A stretch of 64,000 bases of DNA from Cervus elaphus. Its lineage: Eukaryota > Chordata > Mammalia > Artiodactyla > Cervidae. Under the pieces are notes generated by a model that worked only from the letters and a program-made list of their open reading frames with translations, had not been told where the DNA came from and did no database searches. The position numbers and the translations under genes are program-made. Shown in pieces: positions 38,057 through 49,997 of this stretch (its first letter is position 1; each line of letters opens with the position of its first letter). The stretch spans positions 124,001 through 188,000 of the forward strand of contig NW_025316734.1 in the NCBI RefSeq assembly GCF_910594005.1, given 5' to 3'.

Positions 38057-38852
38057 TCAGGATCCCTCTAGCCTTGAAACAGTGTTCTTGGGGTTTCTCT
38101 GGAGTGCCATGAAGGAAATCAAGGCTCCTTTCATGTGTGATGTGCAACACGGAATTGCTCTGCACGCAGTGCAGGGGAATCGGCCCTCATCTCGCGGCGA
38201 GGGGGAAGTCTCATGGTTTTTCTCGAGTTGCGGCGGGAACCTGGGGTATATTCTCGGGTTACGACGGGGATGGCCCTTCCACCCACGTGTTTGTTCAGCC
38301 ACGTCAGGACTCTTGCCTAGTTGCGAGACACAGCTCGGAATTCTCCTCGAGGCTTGGCAAGGCAATTGGGACGCCTCTCCAGCTGAGGCGGGAGACCAAG
38401 GGTCCCTTTCCACGTGCCACAGGAATCCTGGGACTCCTATCAAGTTTCACGAGGAGTCAGGCATCGTCTCCTTTGGAGGCACTGATCTCCGCGTACCTCT
38501 GGAGTTTTCAAAGGATGTGAGGCCTCCGGTCGCGATGAGGTGGGGAACTAAGTCTTTCTCTGTGGTCTCCACAGGGGATTCAGACATCCTTTCATCTTGG
38601 GAGATGCAAGACGAGCCTGCATTCAAGTCACTGCAGGGATATCCAGCCTTATTTCGCGTCAGGGCATCGCGGTGTCCATTCCACTTGAGGCCGCAAACTC
38701 AGGATCCCTCTCACATACCTAGAGCTGAGAGAAGCCTCCTCTTGAGGTGCTTGTAGTAAGGTGGTATTCCTCTGGAGTCGAAGCCAGGGACTAACCTCTC
38801 TTTTCGAGTTGATTTTTGGTCCACAGAGTTCTTTCGTGTTGCTACAGTGACC
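38057..38852 (+). repeat. M48: type A, 796 bp
   Basis: CGGAATTCTCC and CTTGTAGTAAGG, as in M52. Private: CGGCCCTCATC, CTCGGGTTACG. Confidence 0.9.
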
Positions 38853-39648
38853 TCAGGATCCCTCTAGCCTTGAAACAGTGTTCTTGGGGTTTCTCTGGAG
38901 TGCCATCAAGGAAATCAAGGCTCCTTTCATGTGTGATGTGCAACACGGAATTGCTCTGCACGCAGTGCAGGGGAATGGGGCCTCATCTCGCGGCGAGGGG
39001 AAAGTCTCATGGTTTTTCTCGAGTTGCGGCGGGAACCTGGGGTATATTCTCGAGTTACGACGGGAATGGCCCTTCCACCCACGTGTTTCTTCAGCGACGT
39101 CAGGACTCCTGCCTAGTTGCGAGGGACAACTCTGGATTCTCCTCGAGGCTTGGCAGGGCAATTGGGACGCCTCTCCAGCTGAGGCGGGAGACCAAGTGTC
39201 CCTTTCCAAGTGCCACAGGAATCCTGGGACTCCTATCAAGTTTCACGAGGAGTCAGGCATCGTCTCCTTTGGAGGCACTAATCTCCGCGTACCTCTGGAG
39301 TTTTCAAAGGATGTGAGGCTATCGATCGCGATGAGGTGGGGAACTAGGTCTTTCTCTGTGGTCTCCACAGGGGATTCAGACATCCTTTCTTCTTGGGAGA
39401 TGCAAGACGAGCCTGCATTCCAGTCACTGCAGGGATATCCGGCCTTATTTCGAGTCAGGGCATCGCGGTGTCCATTCCACTTGAGGCCGCAAACTCAGGG
39501 TCACTCTCACATACCTGGAGCTTAGAGAAGCCTCCTCTTGAGGTGCTTGTGGTAAGGTGGTATTCCTCAGGAGTCGAAGCCAGGGACTAACCTCTCATCT
39601 CGTGTTGATTTTTGGTCCACGGAGCTCTTTCGTGTTGCTACAGTGACC
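38853..39648 (+). repeat. M49: type C, M43-like tail, 796 bp
   Basis: GAGGGGAAAGTC is shared only with M53. Tail GGGTCACTCTCAC and CCTGGAGCTTAG equals M43. Private: AATGGGGCCTC, GGCACTAATC, ATCGATCGCG. Confidence 0.9.
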
Positions 39649-40444
39649 TCAGGATCCCTCTAGCCTTGAAACAGTGTTCTTGGGGTTTCTCTGGAGTGCC
39701 ATGAAGGAAATCAAGGCTCCTTTCATGTGTGATGTGCAACACAGAATTGCTCTGCACGCAGTTCAGGGGAATCGGGCCTCATCTCGCGGCGAGGGGGAAG
39801 TCTCATGGTTTTTCTCGAGTTGCGGCGGGAACCTGGGGTATATTCTCGAGTTACGACGGGGATGGCCCTTCCACACACGTGTTTGTTCAGCCACGTCAGG
39901 ACTCTTGCCTAGTTGCGAGACACAACTCGGGATTCTCCTCGAGGCTTGGCAAGGCAATTGGGACGCCTCTCCCGCTGAGGCGGGAGACTAAGGGTCCCGT
40001 TCCACGTGCCACAGGAATCCTGGGACTCCTATCAAGTTTCACGAGGAGTCAGGCATCGTCTCCTTTGGAGGCACTGATCTCCGCGTACCTCTGGAGTTTT
40101 CAAAGGATGTGAGGCCTCCGGTCGCGATGAGGTGGGGAACTAGGTCTTTCTCTGTGGTCTCCACAGGGGATTCAGACATCCTTTCATCTTGGGAGATGCA
40201 AGACGAGCCTGCATTCAAGTCACTGCAGGGATATCCAGCCTTATTTCGCGTCAGGGCATCGCGGTGTCCATTCCACTTGAGGCCGCAAGCTCAGGGTCCC
40301 TCTCACATACCTAGAGCTGAGAGAAGCCTCCTCTTGAGGTGCTTGTGGTAAGGTGGTATTCCTCTGGAGTCGAAGCCAGGGACTAACCTCTCATCTCGAG
40401 TTGATTTTTGGTCCACGGAGCTCTTTCGTGTTGCTACAGTGACC
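39649..40444 (+). repeat. M50: type A with inverted repeat, 796 bp
   Basis: Hairpin at 39968, GAGACTAAGGG and private GGTCCCGTTCC and GCAAGCTCAGG. Confidence 0.9.
39968..39987. repeat. 8-bp perfect inverted repeat, second copy
   Basis: Same hairpin in M50, 3980 bp downstream of the first, again followed by the linked variant GAGACTAAGG. Confidence 0.85.
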
Positions 40445-41240
40445 TCAGGATCCCTCTAGCCTTGAAACAGTGTTCTTGGGGTTTCTCTGGAGTGCCATCA
40501 AGGAAATCAAGACTCCTTTCATGTGTGATGTGCAACACGGAATTGCTCTGCACGCAGTGCAGGGGAATCGGGCCTCATCTCGCGGCGAGGGGGAAGTCTC
40601 ATGGTTTTTCTCGAGTTGCGGCGGGAACCTGGGGTATTTTCTCGAGTTACGACGGGGATGGACCTTCCACCCACGTGTGTGTTCAGCCATGTCAGGACTC
40701 TTGCCTAGTTGCGAGGGACAACTCGGGATTCTCCTCGAGGCTTTGCAGGGCAATTGGGACGCCTCTCCAGCTGAGACGGGAGACCAAGGGTCCCTTTCCA
40801 CGTGCCACAGGAATCCTGGGTCTCCTATCAAGTTTCACGAGGAGTCAGGCATCGTCTCCTTTGGAGGCACTGATCTCCGCATACCTGTGGAGTTTTCAAA
40901 GGATTTGAGGCCTCCTGTCGCGATGAGGTGGGGAACTAGGTCTTTCTCTGTGGTCTCCACAGGGGATTCAGACACCCTTTCGTCTTGGGAGATGCAAGAC
41001 GAGCCTGCATTCCAGTCACTGCAGGGATATCCGGCCTTATTTCGAGTCAGGGCATCGCGGTGTCCATTACACTTGAGGCCGCAAACTCAGGGTCCCTCTC
41101 ACATACCTAGAGCTGAGAGAAGCCTCCTCTTGAGGTGCTTGTGGTAAGGTGGTATTCCTCTGGAGTCGAAGCCAGGGACTAACCTCTCATCTCGAGTTGA
41201 TTTTTGGCCCACGGAGCTCTTTCGTGTTGCTACAGTGACC
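40445..41240 (+). repeat. M51: type B, 796 bp
   Basis: Counterpart of M47 (AAGACTCC, CTCTTGCCTAG, CCATTACACTTG). Private: GGTATTTTCTCG; GGATGGACCTTCC recurs in M73. Confidence 0.9.
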
Positions 41241-42036
41241 TCAGGATCCCTCTAGCCTTGAAACAGTGTTCTTGGGGTTTCTCTGGAGTGCCATCAAGGA
41301 AATCAAGGCTCCTTTCATGTGTGATGTGCAACACTGAATTGCTCTGCACGCAGTGCAGGGGAATCGGGCCTCATCTCGCGGCGAGGGGGAAGTCTCATGG
41401 TTTTTCTCGAGTTGCGGCGGGAACCTGGGGTATATTCTCGAGTTACGACGAGGATGGCCCTTCCACACACGTGTTTGTTCAGCCACGTCAGGACTCTTGC
41501 CTAGTTGCGAGACACAGCTCGGAATTCTCCTCGAGGCTTGGCAAGGCAATTGGGACGCCTCTCCAGCTGAGGCGGGAGACCAAGGGTCCCTTTCCACGTG
41601 CCACAGGAATCCTGGGACTCCTATCAAGTTTCACGAGGAGTCAGGCATCGTCTCCTTTGGAGGCACTGATCTCCGCGTACCTCTGGAGTTTTCAAAGGAT
41701 GTGAGGCCTCCGGTCGCGATGAGGTGGGGAACTAAGTCTTTCTCTGTGGTCTCCACAGGGGATTCAGACATCCTTTCATCTTGGGAGATGCAAGACGAGC
41801 CTGCATTCAAGTCACTGCAGGGATATCCAGCCTTATTTCGCGTCAGGGCATCGCGGTGTCCATTCCACTTGAGGCCGCAAACTCAGGATCCCTCTCACAT
41901 ACCTAGAGCTGAGAGAAGCCTCCTCTTGAGGTGCTTGTAGTAAGGTGGTATTCCTCTGGAGTCGAAGCCAGGGACTAACCTCTCTTTTCGAGTTGATTTT
42001 TGGTCCACAGAGTTCTTTCGTGTTGCTACAGTGACC
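41241..42036 (+). repeat. M52: type A, 796 bp
   Basis: Counterpart of M48 with CGGAATTCTCC and CTTGTAGTAAGG. Private within this block: CAACACTGAATTG, GACGAGGATGG. Confidence 0.9.
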
Positions 42037-42832
42037 TCAGGATCCCTCTAGCCTTGAAACAGTGTTCTTGGGGTTTCTCTGGAGTGCCATCAAGGAAATC
42101 AAGGCTCCTTTCATGTGTGATGTGCAACACGGAATTGCTCTGCACGCAGTGCAGGGGAATCGGGCCTCATCTCGCGGCGAGGGGAAAGTCTCATGGTTTT
42201 TCTCGAGTTGCGGCGGGAACCTGGGGTATATTCTCGAGTTACGACGGGGATGGCCCTTCCACCCACGTGTTTCTTCAGCGACGTCAGGACTCCTGCCTAG
42301 TTGCGAGGGACAACTCTGGATTCTCCTCGAGGCTTTGCAGGGCAATTGGGACGCCTCTCCAGCTGAGACGGGAGACCAAGGGTCCCTTTCCACGTGCCAC
42401 AGGAATCCTGGGTCTCCTATCAAGTTTCACGAGGAGTCAGGCATCGTCTCCTTTGGAGGCACTGATCTCCGCATACCTCTGGAGTTTTCAAAGGATTTGA
42501 GGCCTCCTGTCGCGATGAGGTGGGGAACTAGGTCTTTCTCTGTGGTCTCCACAGGGGATTCAGACACCCTTTCGTCTTGGGAGATGCAAGACGAGCCTGC
42601 ATTCCAGTCACTGCAGGGATATCCGGCCTTATTTCGAGTCAGGGCATCGCGGTGTCCATTCCACTTGAGGCCGAAAACTCAGGGTCCCTCTCACATACCT
42701 AGAGCTGAGAGAAGCCTCCTCTTGAGGTGCTTGTGGTAAGGTGGTGTTCCTCTGGAGTCGAAGCCAGGGACTAACCTCTCATCTCGAGTTGATTTTTGGT
42801 CCACGGAGCTCTTTCGTGATGCTACAGTGACC
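42037..42832 (+). repeat. M53: type C head, B tail, 796 bp
   Basis: GAGGGGAAAGTC and CTCTGGATTC as in M49, then GGCTTTGCAGGG and GAGACGGG. Private: GGCCGAAAACTC, GGTGGTGTTCC. Confidence 0.9.
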
Positions 42833-43628
42833 TCAGGATCCCTCTAGCCTTGAAACAGTGTTCTTGGGGTTTCTCTGGAGTGCCATGAAGGAAATCAAGG
42901 CTCCTTTCATGTGTGATGTGCAACACAGAATTGCTCTGCACGCAGTGCAGGGGAATCGGGCCTCATCTCGCGGCGAGGGGGAAGTCTCATGGTTTTTCTC
43001 GAGTTGCGGCGGGAACCTGGGGTATATTCTCGAGTTACGACGGGGATGGCCCTTCCACACACGTGTTTGTTCAGCCACGTCAGGACTCTTGCCTAGTTGC
43101 GAGACACAACTCGGGATTCTCCTCGAGGCTTGGCAAGGCAATTGGGACGCCTCTCCCGCTGAGGCGGGAGACTAAGGGTCCCTTTCCACGTGCCACAGGA
43201 ATCCTGGGACTCCTATCAAGTTTCACGAGGAGTCAGGCATCGTCTCCTTTGGAGGCACTGATCTCCGCGTACCTCTGGAGTTTTCAAAGGATGTGAGGCC
43301 TCCGGTCGCGATGAGGTGGGGAACTAGGTCTTTCTCTGTGGTCTCCACAGGGGATTCAGACATCCTTTCATCTTGGGAGATGCAAGACGAGCCTGCATTC
43401 AAGTCACTGCAGGGATATCCAGCCTTATTTCGCGTCAGGCCATCGCGGTGTCCATTCCACTTGAGGCCGCAAACTCAGGGTCCCTCTCACATACCTAGAG
43501 CTGAGAGAAGCCTCCTCTTGAGGTGCGTGTGGTAAGGTGGTATTCCTCAGGAGTCGAAGCCAGGGACTAACCTCTCATCTCGTGTTGATTCTTGGTCCAC
43601 GGAGCTCTTTCGTGTTGCTACAGTGACC
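42833..43628 (+). repeat. M54: type A with inverted repeat, 796 bp
   Basis: Hairpin at 43152 and GAGACTAAGGG. Tail GTGCGTGTGGTAAGG is later seen in M59, M62 and M65. Private: GTCAGGCCATCG. Confidence 0.9.
43152..43171. repeat. 8-bp perfect inverted repeat, third copy
   Basis: Same hairpin in M54, 3184 bp after the second. These three are the only monomers where I see it. Confidence 0.85.
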
Positions 43629-44424
43629 TCAGGATCCCTCTAGCCTTGAAACAGTGTTCTTGGGGTTTCTCTGGAGTGCCATCAAGGAAATCAAGGCTCC
43701 TTTCATGTGTGATGTGCAACACGGAATTGCTCTGCATGCAGTGCAGGGGAATCGGGCCTCATCTCGCGGCGAGTGGGAAGTCTCATGGTTTTTCTCGAGT
43801 TGCGGCGGGAACCTGGGGTATATTCTCGAGTTACGACGGGGATGGCACTTCCACACACGTGTGTGTTCAGCGACGTCAGGACTCCTGCCTAGTTGCGAGG
43901 GACAACTCGGGATTCTCCTCGAGGCTTGGCAAGGCAATTGGGACGCCTCTCCAGCTGAGACGGGAGACCAAGGTTCCCTTTCCACGTGCCACAGGAATCC
44001 TGGGTCTCCTATCAAGTTTCACGAGGAGTCAGGCATCGTCTCCTTTGGAGGCACTGATCTCCGCATACCTGTGGAGTTTTCAAAGGATTTGAGGCCTCCT
44101 GTCGCGATGAGGTGGGGAACTAGGTCTTTCTCTGTGGTCTCCACTGGGGATTCAGACACCCTTTCGTCTTGGGAGATGCAAGACGAGGCTGCATTCCAGT
44201 CACTGCAGGGATATCCGGCCTCATTTCGAGTCAGGGCATCGCGGTGTCCATTCCACTTGAGGCCGCAAACTCAGGGTCCCTCTCACATACCTAGAGCTGA
44301 GAGAAGCCTCCTCTTGAGGTGCTTGTGGTAAGGTGGTATTCCTCTGGAGTCGAAGCCAGGGACTAACCTCTCATCTCGAGTTGATTTTTGGTCCACGGAG
44401 CTCTTTCGTGTTGCTACAGTGACC
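43629..44424 (+). repeat. M55: type B, 796 bp
   Basis: GCGAGTGGGAAG and GCATGCAGTGC are shared with M69; CTCCACTGGGG. GGCTTGGCAAGG here is an A-type patch; GGCCTCATTTCG. Confidence 0.9.
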
Positions 44425-45220
44425 TCAGGATCCCTCTAGCCTTGAAACAGTGTTCTTGGGGTTTCTCTGGAGTGCCATCAAGGAAATCAAGGCTCCTTTC
44501 ATGTGTGATGTGCAACACGGAATTGCTCTGCACGCAGTTCAGGGGAATCGGGCCTCATCTCGCGGCGAGGGGGAAGTCTCATGGTTTTTCTCGAGTTGCG
44601 GCGGGAACCTGGGGTATATTCTCGAGTTACGACGGGGATGGCCCTTCCACCCACGTGTTTCTTCAGCGACGTCAGGACTCCTGCCTAGTTGCGAGGGACA
44701 ACTCTGGATTCTCCTCGAGGCTTTGCAGGGCAATTGGGACGCCTCTCCAGCTGAGGCGGGAGACCAAGTGTCCCTTTCCAAGTGCCACAGGAATCCTGGG
44801 ACTCCTATCAAGTTTCACGAGGAGTCAGGCATCGTCTCCTTTGGAGGCACTGATCTCCGCGTACCTCTGGAGTTTTCAAAGGATGTGAGGCTATCGGTCG
44901 CGATGAGGTGGGGAACTAAGTCTTTCTCTGTGCTTTCCACAGGGGATTCAGACATCCTTTCGTCCTGGGAGATGCAAGACGAGCCTGCATTGAAGTCACT
45001 GCAGGGATATCCGGCCTTATTTCGAGTCAGGGCATCGCGGTGTCCATTTCACTTGAGGCCGCAAACTCAGGGTCCCTCTCACATACCCAGAGCTGAGAGA
45101 AGCATCCTCTTGAGGTGCTTGTGGTAAGGTGGTATTCCTCTGGAGACGAATGCAGGGACTAACCTCTCTTTTCGAGTTGATTTTTGGTCCACAGAGTTCT
45201 TTCGTGTTACTACAGTGACC
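44425..45220 (+). repeat. M56: type C, 796 bp
   Basis: Type C with GCAGTTCAGG. Private: CATACCCAGAG, GAAGCATCC, GACGAATGCAGG. Confidence 0.9.
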
Positions 45221-46016
45221 TCAGGATCCCTCTATCCTTGAAACAGTGTTCTTGGGGTTTCTCTGGAGTGCCATCAAGGAATTCAAGGCTCCTTTCATGT
45301 GTGATGTGCAAGACGGAATTGCTCTGCACGCAGTACAGGGGAATCGGGCCTCATCTCGCATCGAGGGGGAAGTCTCATGGTTTTTCTCGAGTTGCGGCGG
45401 GAACCTGGGGTATATTCTCGAGTTACGACGGGGATGGCCCTTCCACCCACGTGTTTGTTCAGCCACGTCAGGACGCCTGCCTAGTTGCGAGACACAACTC
45501 GGGATTCTCCTCGAGGCTTTGCAGGGCTATTGGGACGCCTCTCCAGCTGAGACGGGAGACCAAGGTTCCCTTTCCACGTGCCACAGGAATCCTGGGTCTC
45601 CTATCAAGTTTCACGAGGAGTCAGGCATCGTCTCCTTTGGAGGCACTGATCTCCGCATACCTGTGGAGTTTTCAAAGGATTTGAGGCCTCCTGTCGCGAT
45701 GAGGTGGGGAACTAGGTCTTTCTCTGTGGTCTCCACAGCGGATTCAGACACCCTTTCGTCTTGGGAGATGCAAGACGAGCCTGCATTCAAGTCACTGCAG
45801 GGATAATCGGCCTTATTTCGAGTCAGGGCATCGCGGTGTCCATTACACTTGAGGCCGCAAATTCAGGGTCCCTCTCACATACATAGAGCTGAGAGAAGCC
45901 TCCTCTTGAGGTGCTTGTGGTAAGGTGGTATTCCTCTGGAGTCGAAGCCAGGGACTAACCTCTCATCTCGAGTTGATTTTTGGCCCACGGAGCTCTTTCG
46001 TGTTGCTACAGTGACC
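45221..46016 (+). repeat. M57: D head, B tail chimaera, 796 bp
   Basis: CGCATCGAGG and GTTGCGAGACAC, then GGGCTATTGGG, CACAGCGGATTC, GGGATAATCGG and ACATAGAGC, which are shared with M63. Private: GGAATTCAAGG (EcoRI), GGACGCCTGCC. Confidence 0.9.
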
Positions 46017-46812
46017 TCAGGATCCCTCTAGCCTTGAAACAGTGTTCTTGGGGTTTCTCTGGAGTGCCATCAAGGAAATCAAGGCTCCTTTCATGTGTGA
46101 TGTGCAACACGGAATTGCTCTGCACGCAGTGCATGGGAATCCGGCCTCATCTCGCTGCAAGGGGGAAGTCTCATGGGTTTTCTCGAGTTGCGGCGGGAAC
46201 CTGCGGTATATTCTCGAGTTACGACGGGGATGGCCCTTCCACCCACGTGTTTCTTCAGCGACGTCAGGACTCCTGCCTAGTTGCGAGGGACAACTCTGGA
46301 TTCTCCTCGAGGCTTGGCAGGGCAATTGGGACGCCACTCCAGCTGAGGCGGGAGACCAAGTGTCCCTTTCCAAGTGCCACAGGAATCCTGGGACTCCTAT
46401 CAAGTTTCACGAGGAGTCAGGCATCGTCTCCTTTGGAGGCACTGATCTCCGCGTACCTCTGGAGTTTTCAAAGGATGTGAGGCCTCCGGTCGCGATGAGG
46501 TGGGGAAATAAGTCTTTCTCTGTGCTTTCCACAGGGGATTCAGACATCCTTTCGTCCTGGGAGATGCAAGACGAGCCTGCATTGAAGTCACTGCAGGGAT
46601 ATCCGGCCTTATTTCGAGTCAGGGCATCGCGGTGTCCATTCCACTTGAGGCCGCAAACTCAGGGTCCCTCTCACATACCTAGAGTTGAGAGAAGCCTCCT
46701 CTTGAGGTGCTTGTGGTAAGGTGGTATTCCTCTGGAGACGAATCCAGGGACTAACCATTCTTTTCGAGTTGATTTTTGGTCCACAGAGTTCTTTCGTGTT
46801 GCTACAGTGACC
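46017..46812 (+). repeat. M58: type C, 796 bp
   Basis: GCATGGGAATCCGG, CGCTGCAAGG, CATGGGTTTTC, CCTGCGGTATATTC, GACGCCACTCC, GGGGAAATAAG, all repeated in M64. I see two differences from M64 in 796 bp. Confidence 0.92.
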
Positions 46813-47608
46813 TCAGGATCCCTCTATCCTTGAAACAGTGTTCTTGGGGTTTCTCTGGAGTGCCATCAAGGAAATCAAGGCTCCTTTCATGTGTGATGTG
46901 CAAGACGGAATTGCTCTGCACGCAGTACAGGGGAATCGGGCCTCATCTCGCATCGAGGGGGAAGTCTCATGGTTTTTCTCGAGTTGCGGCGGGAACCTGG
47001 GGTATATTCTCGAGTTACGACGGGGATGGCCCTTCCACCCACGTGTTTGTTCAGCCACGTCAGGACTCCTGCCTAGTTGCGAGGGACAACTCGGGATTCT
47101 CCTCGAGGCTTGGCAGGGCAATTGGAACGCCTCTCCAGCTGAGGCGGGAGACCAAGGGTCCCTTTCCACGTGCCACAAGAATCCTGGGAGTCCTATCAAG
47201 TTTCACGAGGAGTCAGGCATCGTCTCCTTTGGAGGCACTGATCTCCGCATACCTCTGGAGTTTTCAAAGGATATGAGGCCTCCGGTCGCGATGAGGTGGG
47301 GAACTAGGTCTTTCTCTGTGGTCTCCACAGGGGATTCAGACATCCTTTCTTCTTGGGAGATGCAAGACGAGCCTGCATTCAAGTCACTGCAGGGATATCC
47401 GGCCTTATTTCGAGTCAGGGCATCGCGGCGTCCATTCCACTTGAGGCCGCAAACTCAGGATCCCTCTCACATACCTAGAGCTGAGAGAAGCCTCCTCTTG
47501 AGGTGCGTGTGGTAAGGTGGTATTCCTCAGGAGTCGAAGCCAGGGACTAACCTCTCATCTCGTGTTGATTCTTGGTCCACGGAGCTCTTTCGTTTTGCTA
47601 CAGTGACC
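46813..47608 (+). repeat. M59: type D, 796 bp
   Basis: GGGAGTCCTATC, AAGGATATGAGG, CGCGGCGTCC and GTGCGTGTGG. It differs from M65 at one base that I can see. Confidence 0.92.
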
Positions 47609-48405
47609 TCAGGATCCCTCTAGGCTTGAAACAGTGTTCTTGGGGTTTCTCTGGAGTGCCATCAAGGAAATCAAGGCTCCTTTCATGTGTGATGTGCAAC
47701 ACGGAATTGCTCTGCATGCAGTTCAGGGGAATCGGGCCTCATCTCGCGGCGAGGGGGAAGTCTCATGGTTTTTCTCGAGTTGCGGCGGGAACCTGGGGTA
47801 TATTCTCGAGTTACGACGGGGATGGCACTTCCACACACGTGTGTGTTCAGCGACGTCAGGACTCCTGCCTAGTTGCGAGGGACAACTCGGGATTCTCCTC
47901 GAGGCTTTGCAGGGCAATTGGGACGCCTCTCCAGCTGAGACGGGAGACCAAGGTTCCCTTTCCACGTGCCACAGGAATCCTGGGTCTCCTATCAAGTTTC
48001 ACGAGGAGTCAGGCATCGTCTCCTTTGGAGGCACTGATCTCCGCATACCTATGGAGTTTTCAAAGGATTTGAGGCCTCCTGTCGCGATGAGGTGGGGAAC
48101 TAGGTCTTTCTCTGTGGTCTCCACTGGGGATTCAGACACCCTTTCGTCTTGGGAGATGCAAGACGAGGCTGCATTCCAGTCACTGCAGGGATATCCGGCC
48201 TTATTTCGAGTCAGGGCATCGCGGTGTCCATTCCACTTGAGGCCGCAAACTCAGGGTCCCTCTCACATACCTAGAGCTGAGAGAAGCCTCCTCTTGAGGT
48301 GCTTGTGGTAAGGTGGTATTCCTCTGGAGTCGAAGCCAGGGACTAACCTCTCATCTCGAGTTGATTTTTTCGTCCACGGAGCTCTTTCGTGTTGCTACAG
48401 TGACC
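47609..48405 (+). repeat. M60: type B, 797 bp
   Basis: One extra base in GATTTTTTCGTCC just upstream of the next BamHI site. Head carries the M46/M63 variant GCATGCAGTTCAGG and GATGGCACTTCC. Private: CTCTAGGCTTG, ACCTATGGAG. Confidence 0.9.
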
Positions 48406-49201
48406 TCAGGATCCCTCTAGCCTTGAAACAGTGTTCTTGGGGTTTCTCTGGAGTGCCATCAAGGAAATCAAGACTCCTTTCATGTGTGATGTGCAACACG
48501 GAATTGCTCTGCACGCAGTGCAGGGGAATCGGGCCTCATCTCGCGGCGAGGGGGAAGTCTCATGGTTTTTCTCGAGTTGCGGCGGGAACCTGGGGTATAT
48601 TCTCGAGTTACGACTGGGATGGCCCTTCCACCCACGTGTTTCTTCAGCGACGTCAGGACTCCTGCCTAGTTGCGAGGGACAACTCTGGATTCTCCTCGAG
48701 GATTTGCAGGGCAATTAGGACGCCTCTCCAGCTGAGGCGGGAGACCAAGTGTCCCTTTCCAAGTGCCACAGGAATCCTGGGTCTCCTATCAAGTTTCACG
48801 AGGAGTCAGGCATCGTCTCCTTTGGAGGCACTGATCTCCGCATACCTCTGGAGTTTTCAAAGGATGTGAGGCCTCCGGTTGCGATGAGGTGGGGAACTAG
48901 GTCTTTCTCTGTGGTCTCCACAGGGGATTCAGACATCCTTTCATCTTGGGAGATGCAAGACGAGCCTGCATTCAAGTCACTGCAGGGATATCCAGCCTTA
49001 TTTCGCATCAGGGCATCGCGGTGTCCATTCCACTTGAGGCCGCAAACTCAGGGTCCCTCTCACATACCTAGAGCTGAGAGAAGCCTCCTCTTGAGGTGCT
49101 TGTGGTAAGGTGGTATTCCTCTGGAGTCGAAGACAGGGACTAACCTCTCATCTCGAGTTGATTTTTGGCCCACGGAGCTCTTTCGTGTTGCTACAGTGAC
49201 C
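48406..49201 (+). repeat. M61: type C head, A-like tail, 796 bp
   Basis: CGACTGGGATGG, GAGGATTTGCAGG and GCAATTAGGACG are shared with M67. The tail departs from M67 at AAGGATGTGAGG; private GGTTGCGATG. Confidence 0.9.
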
Positions 49202-49997
49202 TCAGGATCCCTCTAGCCTTGAAACAGTGTTCTTGGGTTTTCTCTGGAGTGCCATCAAGGAAATCAAGGCTCCTTTCATGTGTGATGTGCAACACGGAAT
49301 TGCTCTGCACGCAGTGCCGTGGAATCCGGCCTCATCTCGCGGCGAGGGGGAAGTCTCATGGTTTTTCTCGAGTTGCGGCGGGAACCTGGGGTATATTCTC
49401 GAGTTACGAGGGGGATGGCCCTTCCACCCACGTGTTTCTTCAGTGACGTCAGGAGTCCTGCCTAGTTGCGAGGGACAACTCGGGATTCTCCTCGAGGCTT
49501 GGCAGGGCAATTGGGACGCCTCTCCAGCTGAGGCGGGAGACCAAGTGTCCCTTTCAAAGTGCCACAGGAATCCTGGGACTCCTATCAAGTTTCACGAGGA
49601 GTCAGGCATCGTCTCCTTTGGAGGCACTGATCTCCGCGTACCTCTGGAGTTTTCAAAGGATGTGAGGCTATCGGTCGCGATGAGGTGGGGAACTAAGTCT
49701 TTCTCTGTGCTTTCCACAGGGGATTCAGACATCCTTTCGTCCTGGGAGATGCAAGGCGAGCCTGCATTGAAGTCACTGCAGGGATATCCGGCCTTATTTC
49801 GAGTCAGGGCATCGCGGCGTCCATTCCACTTGAGGCCGCAAACTCAGGATCCCTCTCACATACCTAGAGCTGAGAGAAGCCTCCTCTTGAGGTGCGTGTG
49901 GTAAGGTGGTATTCCTCAGGAGTCGAAGCCAGAGACTAACCTCTCATCTCGTGTTGATTCTTGGTCCACGGAGCTCTTTCGTGTTGCTACAGTGACC
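49202..49997 (+). repeat. M62: type C, 796 bp
   Basis: Private: GTGCCGTGGAATCCGG, GAGGGGGATGG, CAGTGACGTCAGGAG, TTTCAAAGTGCC, CAAGGCGAGCC. Confidence 0.9.

Larger units (their letters stand above)
45497..48863 (+). repeat. Six-monomer-step duplicate, left copy
   Basis: Matches 50274-53640 at a constant step of 4777 bp. M58/M64 and M59/M65 are nearly identical. The block includes a +1 base in GATTTTTTCGTCC and the odd GGGATAATCGG. Confidence 0.87.
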
